Source of the DNA: Acridotheres tristis
Taxonomy: Eukaryota; Chordata; Aves; Passeriformes; Sturnidae
Assembly (NCBI GenBank): GCA_037013685.1
Contig: CM072886.1
Span: forward strand, 90,136,422-90,200,421
Length of the DNA: 64,000 bases
Direction: 5' to 3'
Shown piece by piece: positions 23,258 to 35,835 of the stretch. The notes beneath the pieces are model-generated. The model was not told the origin of the DNA and did not search any database. It saw only the letters and a program-made list of their open reading frames with translations. Position 1 is the stretch's first letter. Each line of letters begins with the position of its first letter. Position numbers and translations under genes: made by a program.

Positions 23258-26200
23258 TCTTGGTACTTACCAGGAAGGAACAGTAATCAGCCAGCTAACA
23301 GGTAAGTCATACATTAAAATTTCATGGTCCTCTCACAATGTCCTCCACATTTATAAATCTGCTGTGAAATTTACCTCTAATTTTAGTAGGGCCTTGTCTA
23401 CTGGAAAGATGAAGAAATAGCAACTGTTTGTCATCAGGCTGTTACAGATGAGGAGAGCCGAGTCTGATGACATATCGTTGGTGTCCTTTTTTCACTTTCA
23501 TTCATTTGTGGGTGTTTGGTTTTCTCTCCAAGCCTGACAGTTTGATTCATGGGTTATTTGAGCTGACCAGTGTTGTGTAATATCGACCTCTATGCAACAC
23601 ACAGGGTCACACCTGCACATTTAGCTAGCTAGGTCAGCGTTGCTCCATATATCCTCCTTCACCACTCAAATATAGAAAGAGTTCATTACCAATGTGAGCA
23701 TAACATGGTTTCAAAACCATTCCAAAATGAAAGCCCCAGCATTTAATGATCTATGACTAATTGCTGATGTCTCAGGTGATTGCTTCCCTCCGTAAACTCT
23801 GCTAGAGTTTAACTCTTGATGGTCATTGACAATACTGACAATTATTGATGGTCATCTAAGATTGCTGTCTGTGTTCACCCTGTCCAGGTAAAACAGCCAA
23901 CTAAGAAACTCATATGTTTCTTCCTAATATGATCTGAAGAGGGTATAGTTGAGATGTCTGTACTGTGGGACTGTTTGAAATTGTGTTAGTGTTCAACTTG
24001 GGTCACTATCTGTGATCTGTCTTGTTATTAAATAGGCATAGTATCATCTTTATGGAATAATAGTACTACTCAGAACCTCATATTAAAATAAGTTTTGTTT
24101 TTATATCTACACTATAAATATCTGCAAAATCCCTATGACTTAATAGTAATTTTAGTAATTTAGTAGTAGTTTTCTGAATGAGAGAATAACAAGCTGTTGA
24201 TTATATACTTCAACCTGTATATCACTGCAAACTGCTTACTCCTTTGTTACTAATTGTTGGCTTGCTACTAAACAATACTCTGTCAGGCATGGTGCATCTA
24301 GAGAAAACTCTAACATAAAAACCTTATAGAAATCATATTTCAGGGAAATCAGGGGTGCATATAGTTGCAGTTCCTTTCCTATTCAGTATCTGGAAGTATA
24401 TTGTTCTCATCATCCTGTACTTAGATTTTTCACCATAGTCTCAAGTACAGCAGCAGTTTCTGAAAGTCAGAGTTTACATTTCATATAATAATGAAATAAA
24501 AGGTAAATAAGGATATGAAGGTTTGTATACTTATAGATCAGGATGGAAGTTTTTGCTTGCACTCATTTCCATATACATTTCTGAACTGATCATGCTGCTA
24601 TAAGAGCAAAAGCCCTTCCCTGAAGAGTTTAATAAACAGCTATCCTTGTTTCCAGAATGCATGAGGCTTAAGGGGAGAGGAGGCAGTCATGGTTTCAAGC
24701 AACATTTTAAACTGTCAATAAAAATCCATAGACATTATTGAGTGATTTTAACAAATATTGGATACCCAGTTTCCATGTAATGCAAGTAATATGCTGGGAG
24801 GGAAGGGTGATAGGGCTAAACTGAGACCTTTGATTACATGGCCACCTATTCAGGTAAGGGAAAGGTGATTCACTGGGTGGGAAAATCTGCCTTTGCTTCC
24901 TGTGCCACAAGGAACCATTGTGCTACTTGAGCAAGGACAGTCAAAATGAAATAGGGTGAAGCTGTTCACTGTCTGGGAAGTGTCACATATGGGGTCAGGC
25001 CAGAGCATATGCACAACTGCTTCCCTGCTCTGTGCCCCAGTGTGCATGTGAAGTCTCAGCCAGGTTTCTGCAATGCCTTCAGTGGATGGGAAACTTGTTC
25101 AAACTCGACGTACACTCTTCTATCTGCATTTAAGTTACAATTAATAGCATGAATTATTGTTTAATCTTCTAAAGGATTTTTTATCATTTAACAGAATGAC
25201 TGCCCTGTGAAATATAGACAATAAAATATTAATGGTGTTCATGCAGTAGCTGGGAGCAACACTCCTTTAGCTCAAGAAGTTGAAGGATGAAATTCTGTGT
25301 CTGGTGTTATACAAAGAGATCAGAACACACTGGCCCTGTTGGCCTGAATAATCAATGAAACACCTCAATAAAGGTAGCACCTTATACACTAAACAGACAA
25401 ATCTCAAAGCCAGACATTAAATTTTTTTTGTCTTTGTTTAATAGCGTACAAGAATAAAGAAATAAGAACAGGGATGAAAAAAATAATGGCACTTTGGAAG
25501 TAGAACATATAAGAACAAGAGACAATAAAAAGTTATGAGAACATATTAATCACACACACTCTCACCATCTGTTGATTCCATATATATACCCCATCCTACT
25601 ACTCCATATGCTACTTGAAGATAAATACATATAATGATGGATAACAAGCAAAAAATAGCATACAAAAGGTCTAACATACACATAGTAAATAAGCATATGG
25701 CATAATGACCCCATTTTGGTGTATCTGGTGTGACCTCCCAGAATACACAAGCAAGAAAAGGAGCTGATCAGTGACTGAGCAAATGTGGCATTAAGGAGAT
25801 CTAGTGACATCAGTCACTGAAAACTCAAAAAAACTCATCCATGGAAGAAGCCTAAACTAAATAAACAGTCTAGGAACATTAAATAATGGGACATAATACC
25901 AACACAGAGCACTTCCCAATTCCTGTCACTCCTCTTCCATCATCCTCTCTCTCCCTTCCATACATGTCCAAATATGAGTGACTTTCTTTGGTCATGAATC
26001 CTATTTTGCTCTGTCAGTGGGTGTCTTCAGTGATGGAGTCGCATTTGAGGAACTAGAAATACGTGAGGGTACTTTTCTGTGAACTGTGGAGCAGAGGAGA
26101 GAAGTGGAGAGTCTTTTCCTGCTGGCTGTTCCCTGTGCAAGGTACAACATCCCTTAGCTAAGAGCAAGGTCCTCTTGCACCAGAGAACAAGGTTGGCCCC

Positions 26201-29200
26201 TGTAGGGCAAGTGGAAGTGATACTGCTCTGAAGACGCTTGGTGCTCCAGAGGAGCTGGTAACTCTCATTTTTATTTTCTTCCTCTTGCTTCTCCAGCCTG
26301 TCAGGTTCTGGGTGGGAAATAAGTTGAACTCTCTGCAACATAATGGTTAGCTTTGCATCCAAGTTCTGCATTATCTTTGCAGTCCCTGCCAGAAAAGTTG
26401 GGACTTTTCCATCTGCGAACTCTGGGCACCAAGTAGGGACATCTTCAGCATTTCATTCTGGTTTGAGAAGCTGGATTGACAAACACCCCATGTTTTTTCT
26501 CAGCTGTTACTTTTGTGTCCTCTAGTCCCATCACAGCTTGTTTGGCCAAATATATAGTCTCACAGTGTTTCATAATTTATTGTATGTGTAATTAATGAAT
26601 GGCTAGGCTGTTTAACACTGTCTACATTTCCCACTCAAATATAAATAGAACCAAGGATAGAATTTGTCTTGCTATAAGTGATAGCAGTTCCTAAATGTAT
26701 TTTCATTTGAAGATCATCTCACACACCAAGGACCTGGACTGTGCCAAACAGATGCAAATCTGATAGCAGCTATCAGTTCCCAGTTCCCAACAGCCTTTCT
26801 GATTTGTTAAGAAGCAGGTTGCAGCCTGGTGTGCAAATCCCACTGGTAGAGAGGGACTTTCCTTCACCTCTGTGGGCTTCCATGTCATGCAGAAAAGATG
26901 AGCCTTTGCCCATTGGTTACTGTGGTTTTCATGGCAGCTACAAAGATTATTTTGGAAGGCAGTTGACTCAAGCTGGGAACTTTGATCTTTATTTCTTAAT
27001 GACCTGTGCTCAGTGTACAACTATTTTTATATTTCTGCTCCTGTTACAATTCAGAGGTGTTTGCTTTTTTAGTGGGGATATTTTCAACCCAGCAATAAAG
27101 TTATGCCTGTGCCTGAAGGAAAGCCACTGCAACCTGTTAATTTCGTGTCTTTAGTGTTGGTGTTGCTGTGAGCTGCATGTCAAGGGACTGACCATTCTCC
27201 ATTCACTCGCCTGGTCCTGTGCAAATGATAAACCTGGTGTGTGCTTGGATTCTTCTTCTGGAATGTGGAAGAAGAAAAGTCCTGCTGTAGTGCTCTTACC
27301 TTTCTCTGTGAGTAGCTCCAACATTTAGAGCAAGTGAAGTTGCTACCCTTTTACAGAAGAAGGGAGGGGTTTAAATCTGGTTAACTTCCTAACTACTTTT
27401 GTGATTAAAAACACAGAGCTCTTGTTAAGCTCTGTTTACTGTTCTTAGTTGTGTTTTCTTTACTTGCAGCTATGTGATCCTGATGGACACTTATGGCTGC
27501 AGATTATCTCTATATCACTTCTGTTGTCAGAGCAGTAATATGTGTTCTGCCAGGCAAAATTTAGGGGTGTCTGTCTTTTTGTGGCAGAACAGTGATCTAT
27601 GAGAATTTTATGAGGGCGTTTCTTATGAAAATTTTCTACTTGTTGACCACAGGTAAAAGATGAAAGATCCAATAAGAGCCTTCATTTCTCTCTGGAAAAG
27701 TGACATTTTTTTTTAGTGGTTGAGTGAGCTGCCCTCACAGACAGCTATATTCCCTGCCTTTGCCTCAGGCCAGGTCTGGGTGGGTTCTGTTTGGTATGCT
27801 AGCTGTAGAGTCTGACAGACTTTGGCGTTGGCAGGGTTGGGGAGAAGGATTTCAGTATGGACAAAGAAGAAACAACCTCAAGAAATCCTTTGCCATTGTG
27901 AACGATAACCATTGTGAACTATAACTATTCCAAAAGACCCCTATCTAGAGTTACACTCACATAACCTCAAGAAAATAAGACTTTTTCTCTGTAATATTTT
28001 TATTTTACTTTGCTCTATTTTTTACAAAAAGAGTTAATACCTGGCGTCTGAGCTGCCTATAATGTGCCATCACAGGGTACACACTATCAGCCATTCTACC
28101 TGAGGAGCTGCACTCAGACCTAGGCTCTGAAAAACTAATTAGTGTAAATGCATATCTTTATCACCTCTCCTAAGGTCCACAGCCCAGTCTTTCTCCCACC
28201 AATACCCTACCTGAATGTCTGATTGAACCAAAGCTTTTCAGAGAAGAATACAGTTATAAGAGTAATATGTATGGTGTGTAGCACAACGGCCTGTTTCTCC
28301 TGTTAGACCTTTAGATTCCAAATAAAGAGTATTAACACAAGCAAGAAGTAAATGTCCCGTGATTATAAGCGAAATTTTTTCAAATGGATCCAATGTCACG
28401 CTTATTAACCAAAACCTTTGACTGACAGAAGAAGCTGGCATCACTTCCCGATTCCTTTTCAGTTAGGAAATGTCTGTGGTCAGAGCATTTTCATTTATCA
28501 TGAACTCAGGGTTCTAGGTTAAGAGAAGTGGCTAAAATGGATTTTTGTAAATTCAGTGCAAATGCAACTATTTTGAGGAAGTGAATTTCTGCTACAAGGT
28601 GCACTTGTTTGCTATCCAGGTTTCCTGATCTAAATGATTTACTGTTTACTGCCTCCTGAGAGCTGAGAAATTTCATTCTTACGATGACAACTCTTGGGGA
28701 GATGCACTCATCTGTAGAGTGCTTCAGTTCAGATGAACTGTGTGAGTGTGTATGTAGCAGTACCAATGACAGATTTCCTTGGCTGATTTTTTTCCAATGT
28801 ACACTTGTGTCTTTTTTCTTTTTATAAACTTTTATTTTTGGGGCATAGTATCTGGGGATTATAATCTTGATTGGGACTTCCAGTTCACAAAGGGAGCAGT
28901 AATTCTTTCCTTTGTTTGACCAGTGTTTATCAGAATGGTGCTTATTTAACCTCGTGGGCGTTGTCGTGTGATACCACTTTTGGGTCTGACGGGCTCGGGA
29001 GATTTCCTCCTCTACCGCCTATGACTTAGCTGTGCAAACGAAAAGGGGAACTTAGTTTACTTCAGGGAACAACTTGCTTCTAGTCTGATAAGATTTGGTG
29101 TCTTTCACCTCTAAGCTTAGCCAGAGTTCCCAGAGATTAACTGTGAGGGTAAACTGAGTTTAGATGAGCTATGTTTTTAATCCTGCCATTTAAAAAGTAA

Positions 29201-32200
29201 TACTGAACACTTTAGGAGTTTTGTTTATCTGTTTGTTTTTAGTTTTTGATTTTTTTTTTAGCTTTGTTTTGTTTGTTTTACAAGTCATCTAGCAATCAAG
29301 GAAACTTTTGATATGAAGTGGAAATATTTCAGGCCTGGGACCTGTCCTGCAGTGTACTTTCCCCCTTTCTCCATTCCTTTTCCTCCTTCAATAGCTTCTT
29401 AGACAAGCAAAGGTTTGAGGTCCAAAAGAGGTGTTCCCTACAGAAATCATGAAGTTACATGAAACAGAACAAGGTTATGTGTGCTTTTATTGAGAAGTTG
29501 ACTTTGGTGACCTGGTCTCTTTCTGGACACCAGAAGGTCAAAAAGAAGAACCTTTTAAAAGCCCCAGTCATGAGAAAAGCTTCATCTGCCTCTCTTGCCT
29601 AATTGGATTCCAAACTCAGACAAGTATAAATCTGCAGAAAATGTGAGTCTGGGTTGCTGGAATGCTCTCTCAAGGCTCAGTCTCAGCTGAAGATTTTCCC
29701 TTCGCTATCTCCATGCCTGTTCTCTTCTCCCAGCCCAGATGAGGAGGAATTAGTTTTGCTGTCTGTTACTGTGCTTTGAATGCATCCCTTGGGCTTCTGA
29801 AGGAAGCCTTGTGCTAGAGTCTGTGCTGCTGGTGCTCTGCATTGGCTCTGCTGTGGGACATTGACTTATGTGAGAGGTGTAAGAGCTCTGCAATGGGGAT
29901 GCCTTGGACCACACAGTATCTCTGGGGCACAGATCACACCTGTTCTTCTTTAAAAGATCTTGCACGTTTTTTTGAGTTCTGTTGAGAAGTGTTGAATAAC
30001 TACATCTCTACTCTGTGTTCTGTGTAGGGGTGAAGCATTAAGTCTCAGCCAAAGGACAGCAATGAATGTAATTTTGAGACCATATGTGACAGGTAATTTC
30101 CTCTCCAGGCAGATCAGGAGCGTGTGTCAGCTGTGCTATGTAATATGTTAGACCTATACATAGTTGTCTATAGAATGACATTCTTGCCTCTTCACTTCAA
30201 GAAGGCTGCAGGTTAAGCCCAAATTTCTGTTAACAGAAACCATACATTGTGTAATTTGTAACCTCAGAAAACACTCTGAAGTGTTTGCTATGAACCCAAG
30301 CTATCTTTTATTTCAACAACGTTTCAGTACATATCTCTTGCAGCAAAGTGTAAGTCTGGGAGTTACTGGCACTCTGTGGGAAAAAAAAAAGAGTCACTAA
30401 AAATTTTGTGGTGTCCTCGAATTCTTAATCAGTGGGATCTTGTCCATGATTTGCAGTTTGTGTTAGAGCGTTTTTGGAAAGGGGTGCTACACAAACAGTA
30501 ATGTTTTCTTTTGTGGTTTAAGTCCATGTTTCATAAGCAATTTGAAAACCTGGATCTCTCAGAATGTTTCACCCTTATACACAAAAATTACAACACTTGT
30601 TTGAAAGTGATGTCACGTAACAGTCTTTTCTGTACAAGGACAGGGTTTTAATTTTCCCTGATTTGTGATGTAAACAAATGGCAAGTGGCTTTGGTACATG
30701 CATCTTTAATAGGTCAGCCAAGGAGTAGAGATGGCTGCTCCTTCTGTCTCATTTTCTTAGCTTTTGCAAGTTTCCTACAGTAGAGGAGGCAGGGCTTCTG
30801 CTGAGGCAGGCACTGCTAGCTCCACTAATGAATGGAAAGTGATGTCTGACCATGTGATACGGGAACAGCACTTTCCATGTTTGCCTGATTATCGAAGAGC
30901 TGGAATCAGCATTGACGAAGATAATGTGATGTCACTCTTTAATCTGGCAAGCCTGCAAAACCACTTCCTCCTTGTGTAGGCTGGAGGTCTCATGATTGCC
31001 ATTTCACTCTAAAGCATTCATTGAAAGTGATGTAAGACAGAAGAGCTTTGACTCTCTCCTGTTTTTTAAATGAATGAATGCTATTGTGAAATTCCTTGCA
31101 GCTATATTGGGAAATACACTGGTTATTCAAAAGAATATAATGATTATCAAACAAAAAGGGAAAAAACTCTGAAAAGATTATCTTCTTTAAAAAGTTTCGA
31201 TTTCTTTTTGAGCTTAAGCTTTGATTTCATTTAATATAGATTAATAGCCATCAAGTTAAAATTCTTGTTCTGAAGCACCAGAGCCTGGACATATCCAGGA
31301 TTTAAAGAAGCTGGTCACCATAAAGATGTGGGAGAGGTGGGTATTTTATACCATGAGGATCCTGTCTGTAACTTTATCTTAATATAGTTTTAGTAGGAAC
31401 CCTGGGATAGAACAGTTCACATTTCTTGAGATTTCTAGATGGAAGACCTTGCAGGAGATTACTCCTGTCAGGGTTTTGTACAGCTGTGACTCATATAGGG
31501 GGGTATGTGCTTTTGCAAGGAGTAGTCCCAGGCTACTGCTGATAGTTAGGGTCAGCTAGGGATGACGGTGAGGTTTCTTAAGTCCTTTTACACTGCACGG
31601 TGGCACAGCTGTTGTTGAATGCACACTGCTACTGCAGTATATATACCTTATAACATAGTGATATAATTAATGTTTTCACATGCATTTCACTCCTAGTGGA
31701 ATGCACTCATAAGAGGAGCTGTCAGAAAGTCTTCTAACTGTCCTCTCATGCTCTTCTCATTCTCCAGTCCTACTCTCTCTGCCACTGAGGGTTGTGGACT
31801 CCTTGGCTAGGATGGCAGCTTCTCCCAGTAGCTTCACCATCCATACATATAGAAAGTGCAACTGATTTTTTGGGAGGCCTTTGGAACCTTATCTACAACA
31901 AACATTAATTTCTGTTTCCTTATTAAAATAGCTCAGTTTGCTAATCGGGGATGAAAGTGTAAAGCAAAACAATTAATGTAAATCCTGAAATTTTTGTTTG
32001 AAAAATAGGATGAAGGATGGGAAAACCTTCAAACTATTTTTCTCAACATGAGTTTGAACTAGATCCTTAAAAGATCAGCAAAGCAAATGTTGGATGCTGT
32101 TTGAACCAAATGATGAAAGATGCCACAGGAGTAGATCACCAAATTAATTAATTGATTTTTCTATTAATGTGTTTAAAGGAATGTAGTTTGAAACTGTGAT

Positions 32201-32411
32201 TTACATTCTTCAGGATCTTCTGGCACATCATATAGTAAAACGAAGAATGTATTGTCTCTTTAAAAGATAGCTGGAAAATATTAAATCTGTAGAGGTCATT
32301 TATTCTAGGGCCTTTTCCTTTGGGGGAAAGAAGTATGATAGCTACTTATATGTAGGCAGCAAGAGGTTCTACGAGTTGTATGTATGTTTCAACTGTTAAA
32401 GAATAGAATTA
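23258..32411. other. Long noncoding stretch, no gene recognised
   Basis: About 9 kb of AT-rich sequence with many short chance frames. Small simple tracts occur: a T/G-rich segment at 29220-29280 and an A10 run near 30381. The segments 28640-28765, 28935-29060 and 30764-30979 look more constrained than their surroundings because they keep CpGs and have more balanced composition. They are discussed as candidates only. No LINE, LTR or RNA gene was recognised. Confidence 0.5.
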
Positions 32412-32432
32412 AAACTGAAATGATTCTTTATT
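32412..32432 (-). terminator. Putative poly(A) signal and cleavage region
   Basis: On the minus strand, AATAAA at 32432-32427 lies about 13 bases before a CA dinucleotide, which is followed by U-rich GTTTTAATTCTATTCTTT. This spacing fits a vertebrate cleavage and polyadenylation site. It closes the GC-rich segment above. AATAAA is common by chance in AT-rich DNA, so the weight comes from its position at the edge of the GC-rich block. Confidence 0.4.
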
Positions 32433-32822
32433 ATATGTGACACGAAACACAAGCATGTCTGCAGATGGACTGGGACAGAATGTGGAGTCTGCTGGCAAGG
32501 TGTGCTGGGTGCAAGCAGCAGAGCTGGAGGGCACGGCGAGCCCTGTGTGGTCACACGGCGTGCGCTGCTCGGACGCTGCCAGGGCTGGACACTGGCCCGG
32601 GGCACTCGGCAGGACACGCTGCTCAGAGGAGTGCACAGTGACAAGGTGCTCTCCTGATGGCTCAGGGAGAAAAGGGAAACACAGGCACATCTAGAAGGCA
32701 AGGATCTTCAGCAGTGGTTTGTTTCGAAGCTTCACCCTGTGTTCAGAGAGACTGCCCATCAGTTTCATAATCTTCAAAGTCACTGGATTTTGTGACATCA
32801 GTTGAGCCTGAGGTTTGCTTTT
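32412..32822 (-). CDS. Candidate terminal exon with 3' UTR and poly(A) site, partial gene
   Basis: Read on the minus strand, a weak acceptor-like TTTTCTCTAAG (ending at 32823) is followed by two bases and then 25 codons. These run KQTSGSTDVTKSSDFED, then YETDGQSL, to a TGA at 32745-32743. About 330 bp of GC-rich sequence follows, with roughly ten CpGs clustered at 32530-32625, unlike the AT-rich surroundings. It ends in an AATAAA (32432-32427) with U-rich sequence downstream, a normal poly(A)-site layout. A TAA stands in this frame just before the exon start, so translation must enter by splicing. A second frame of 54 codons is open across the same segment (ending KLRNKPLLKILAF, stop near 32691), so the frame is uncertain. 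I do not recognise the protein. Alternatives are the last exon of a long noncoding RNA, or chance. Confidence 0.35.
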
Positions 32823-35675
32823 CTTAGAGAAAACTGAGGAGTCTGAGAATTCTGTTATTCAAATTCCTGGCCAACACCTGCCAGCTACTTAAATTTGGAT
32901 CCTTTCCCTGTCTTTAGTGTCACCAGTGGCACAACTGAAAGTGCCAACAGAAATAACTTTTGAACCCCAGCCCAAGCTATTACCTGGCAATTCATCTTGT
33001 GGAGTTATGCAAGGTCTGTGATGCTGAGCAGCTGCCAGCACGTTCCTGAGGTAATGCTGATGATGCCTGTGAGAAAAAGCTTATTCTTTCATGGAGTTGG
33101 TGCTAAAACCACAGCAACAGAATGTATGTTCAGGACATTTCAGGATGGATGTCCAGGAGGAGTGGTGTGCTGCAGTATGCCTGGCTGGTGCAGAGAAGCA
33201 GGAGTGGCCTAGACAGCTTTTTACTAAATAAAGCATGTAAGGGCCTTCTTGACTTCATACATAGTACAAGATTGAAAGACAGAAACGTGCCTTGAGAGGT
33301 AGGATAGCTATAATATAATGCCCTTAAAGGTCTAAAAGCATTAAACAAAGGTAATTTTATATCCTTTTTTCAAGTTTCTCTGGCAGCTTTCTTCTGCCAT
33401 TCATACCTTGCTCAGCTTCTGGCAAAGTGCCTTATTAAAAGATACCTGTGTACCATGGAGACTCCTAAAATTAGAGATCCCCATGCATTCTTCATTTTCT
33501 TCCTAAATAGCTGAGCAACCTCTTCTTCTATGTCCTTCACTGATTCTTTCTGAGTGGTTTCTTAGTCCTTGAAACTTTTAGCTCTGGACACACAAACCAG
33601 GCAAACTTTTAACTGCACAAAATGTGAGAAGCCAAGCGGATTCATTTGGAGAAGATCACAGAAACCAGCCTTTGTGAGCACAAAAGGAAGTCTATCTTCC
33701 TCACTCTTTGAAAGATCTGAAGAATCAGTTCAGACCATGCAAGAGCTCTACAATCAGCTTGTGAGGGAGCTTCAGGTGCAACTGCCTGGCTCTTATTTTC
33801 TTTTTTCTCTCGCCTCCCCACAGCAATGACAGCACTACTGAGTGGACCATTGAAAACTAAGCAGCAAGATGCACTATGTGAGGAGGTCCTCCCACTGACC
33901 ATAGCTACAAATCCAGCAGTTTGGCAAGTTTCTGCAGGAGAATCTTCCCACTTCCTGCCTATAGAAGTCTTGAAATTCCTCATCTTGTGCTGTTGTAACT
34001 GCAGGGAAATTTCCCCTCAACATGTTGGAAATAGAAAGCATTGCAATTAGCTAATGATCAAAAATGATTTATAAATCTGTTCCTGTCCCCCCACTTTATT
34101 CTTCTATGGCCTTCACTACAATGGGATGCCTTACAGTATGTTCTAAGTATATTTAAAACTATTGTTTTGTATCTCTTTTTGTATAGCTAAACCAGCTCAC
34201 TGGGATGCTGTAGTTAAAAGTTCAGTGTCACTCTGGAGCTTTAGAGGAAGAAGGCTAAGAATGTGGATGCTTTGGGATCTGCTCTTCTAGCACATGTCTG
34301 AATGACTCACTAAGGCTAGTTTTAAATGCTGGTGGCATACCCTGTCATGTTGGCTTGTTATGGCATTATTCTTTAACCCTGAACCCATGGCCAGTTGTAA
34401 GGTCTATGTCCTGCTGTAGTCTGATGGTTGGTGTTAAAAGTTCACATCACTGTGCTCTGCACCAGTTGTTTTGCTGCAAAGTCTTCTAATAAAAGTCTTC
34501 AGAGTCCAAGATAATACCAAATCTCAGAAAGAGGTCAGATGATGAGCTTGTACATACCAATATTGTGGTTGACGGAGTTATGTTGATTTTTACAAGAGAA
34601 CAGAATATCCAGCAACACTAGAAGTGGTAGATGTATTAATTCTTGACTTTTCCATTGAGTTCATTTGTTGTGCTCATCTTTCAGAGGAATCTGAAAGGTA
34701 CCTTCCCTACAACAGTTCCCAGTTTTGATCTGATTTTAGGAAAGCCATTACAGAATGCTGCTTCTTTCCAAATTTATTTTCTTTATCTGTGTTCTAGGTT
34801 TCTCTTAGGGCTTCTATATGGTGGTTGCCTTACAAACATTAATCTCGACAATTTCCTGTGAGAAGACTTCAGCAGATATTTAGATATCTGTCACAGAAGT
34901 CTGATTCTTTGAGTCATTTGAGTCATTCTGAATTGTTTTGTTGATTGAGAGAGCAGAATTTTTTTAATGTTTCGTGTATATCCCAAAGCAGACATTTTTG
35001 CATTTCAACAGGAACCAGAACACAGAGGGACTTATTGTCTTGTTCTTTGTGACATGGGAAGCCAGTGGGAACACATATTTTGTAGCCAGATCTCTGTTCT
35101 GCCCTGCGACCTTTTTCCTGGCTTTTTAATACCTTATGTCTGAAGGCCAGATGTCAGGACTTTAAGAAATGGAAAGCTGTCATGATTTATTACCATGGAA
35201 CATACTTGATGAGCTGACTGACCACTGTTGTCTTCCGTCCAGGAATGGTCTTCTACTGTCATCTGTCAGATGTCAGTTATAGTAGCTTGACTTGCAAGAC
35301 AGGAAAAGCGAGCTACAAGGCTTTCCTTAGGAGACATGAGCTGAGAGCCTGCATCTCTTCCAGACCCTGCCTGGTTTTAACTTGCAGTGGGGAGTGAAGT
35401 CTGTCCTGTCTGGCATCTGTCACTGGCTGGGGTGTGGGTCTGTGCTCTGTAGCAGGGATGTTGTGTGTGAGAGCGGTGTGTCCCTAGGAAGTATTGGGGG
35501 ACACTGCCATCTACTGTCTCCCTTACCTGAAATGACAGTTTGGTTATTGACTTTAGAGAAGAGTTTCTTCTCCTGCTGCCACAAATAAATTTTTTTAATA
35601 GCTATTTTCAATTTTTCCAGTTTACTACTTGCACATCTCTCCTAAATGTGGAGGATCCTTTTTGACATGCAGTAG
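32823..35675. other. Noncoding stretch, no gene recognised
   Basis: A textbook-looking acceptor (TTTTTTCTCTCGCCTCCCCACAG shape, ending near 33822) lies between two plus-strand frames (33569-33829 and 33826-34050). I find no matching donor and no known domain. The rest is AT-rich with short frames. Confidence 0.45.
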
Positions 35676-35835
35676 AGAGAACATGAAGCTGGGATTCAGG
35701 GAGAAGAGCTCCTATCTCCACCACTTGGCATATTGGAAGACCTTAGGCAAGTTCCTCTGCCCCTGTTTCCATCCTGCTAAATGAGATGAATGATGTTGAT
35801 TTGCTTTATAAACTGCATTAGAGTTTTAGCAGCAG
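35676..35835 (+). repeat. MIR-type SINE relic, nearly full body
   Basis: Successive words follow the MIR layout: GAAGCTGGGATTCAGG, then AGAGCTCCTATCTCCACCAC (for GGTTCTAATCCCGGCTCTGCCAC), TTGGAAGACCTTAGGCAAGT (for GTGTGACCTTGGGCAAGT), CTGTTTCCATCCTGCTAAAT (for CAGTTTCCTCATCTGTAAAAT), and a GAATGATG...TTATAAACTGCATTAGAG tail. The match covers the 5' head, core and part of the tail, and is clearer than the 14.6 kb copy. MIRs are dead ancient SINEs, and some copies have been co-opted as enhancers. Confidence 0.75.
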
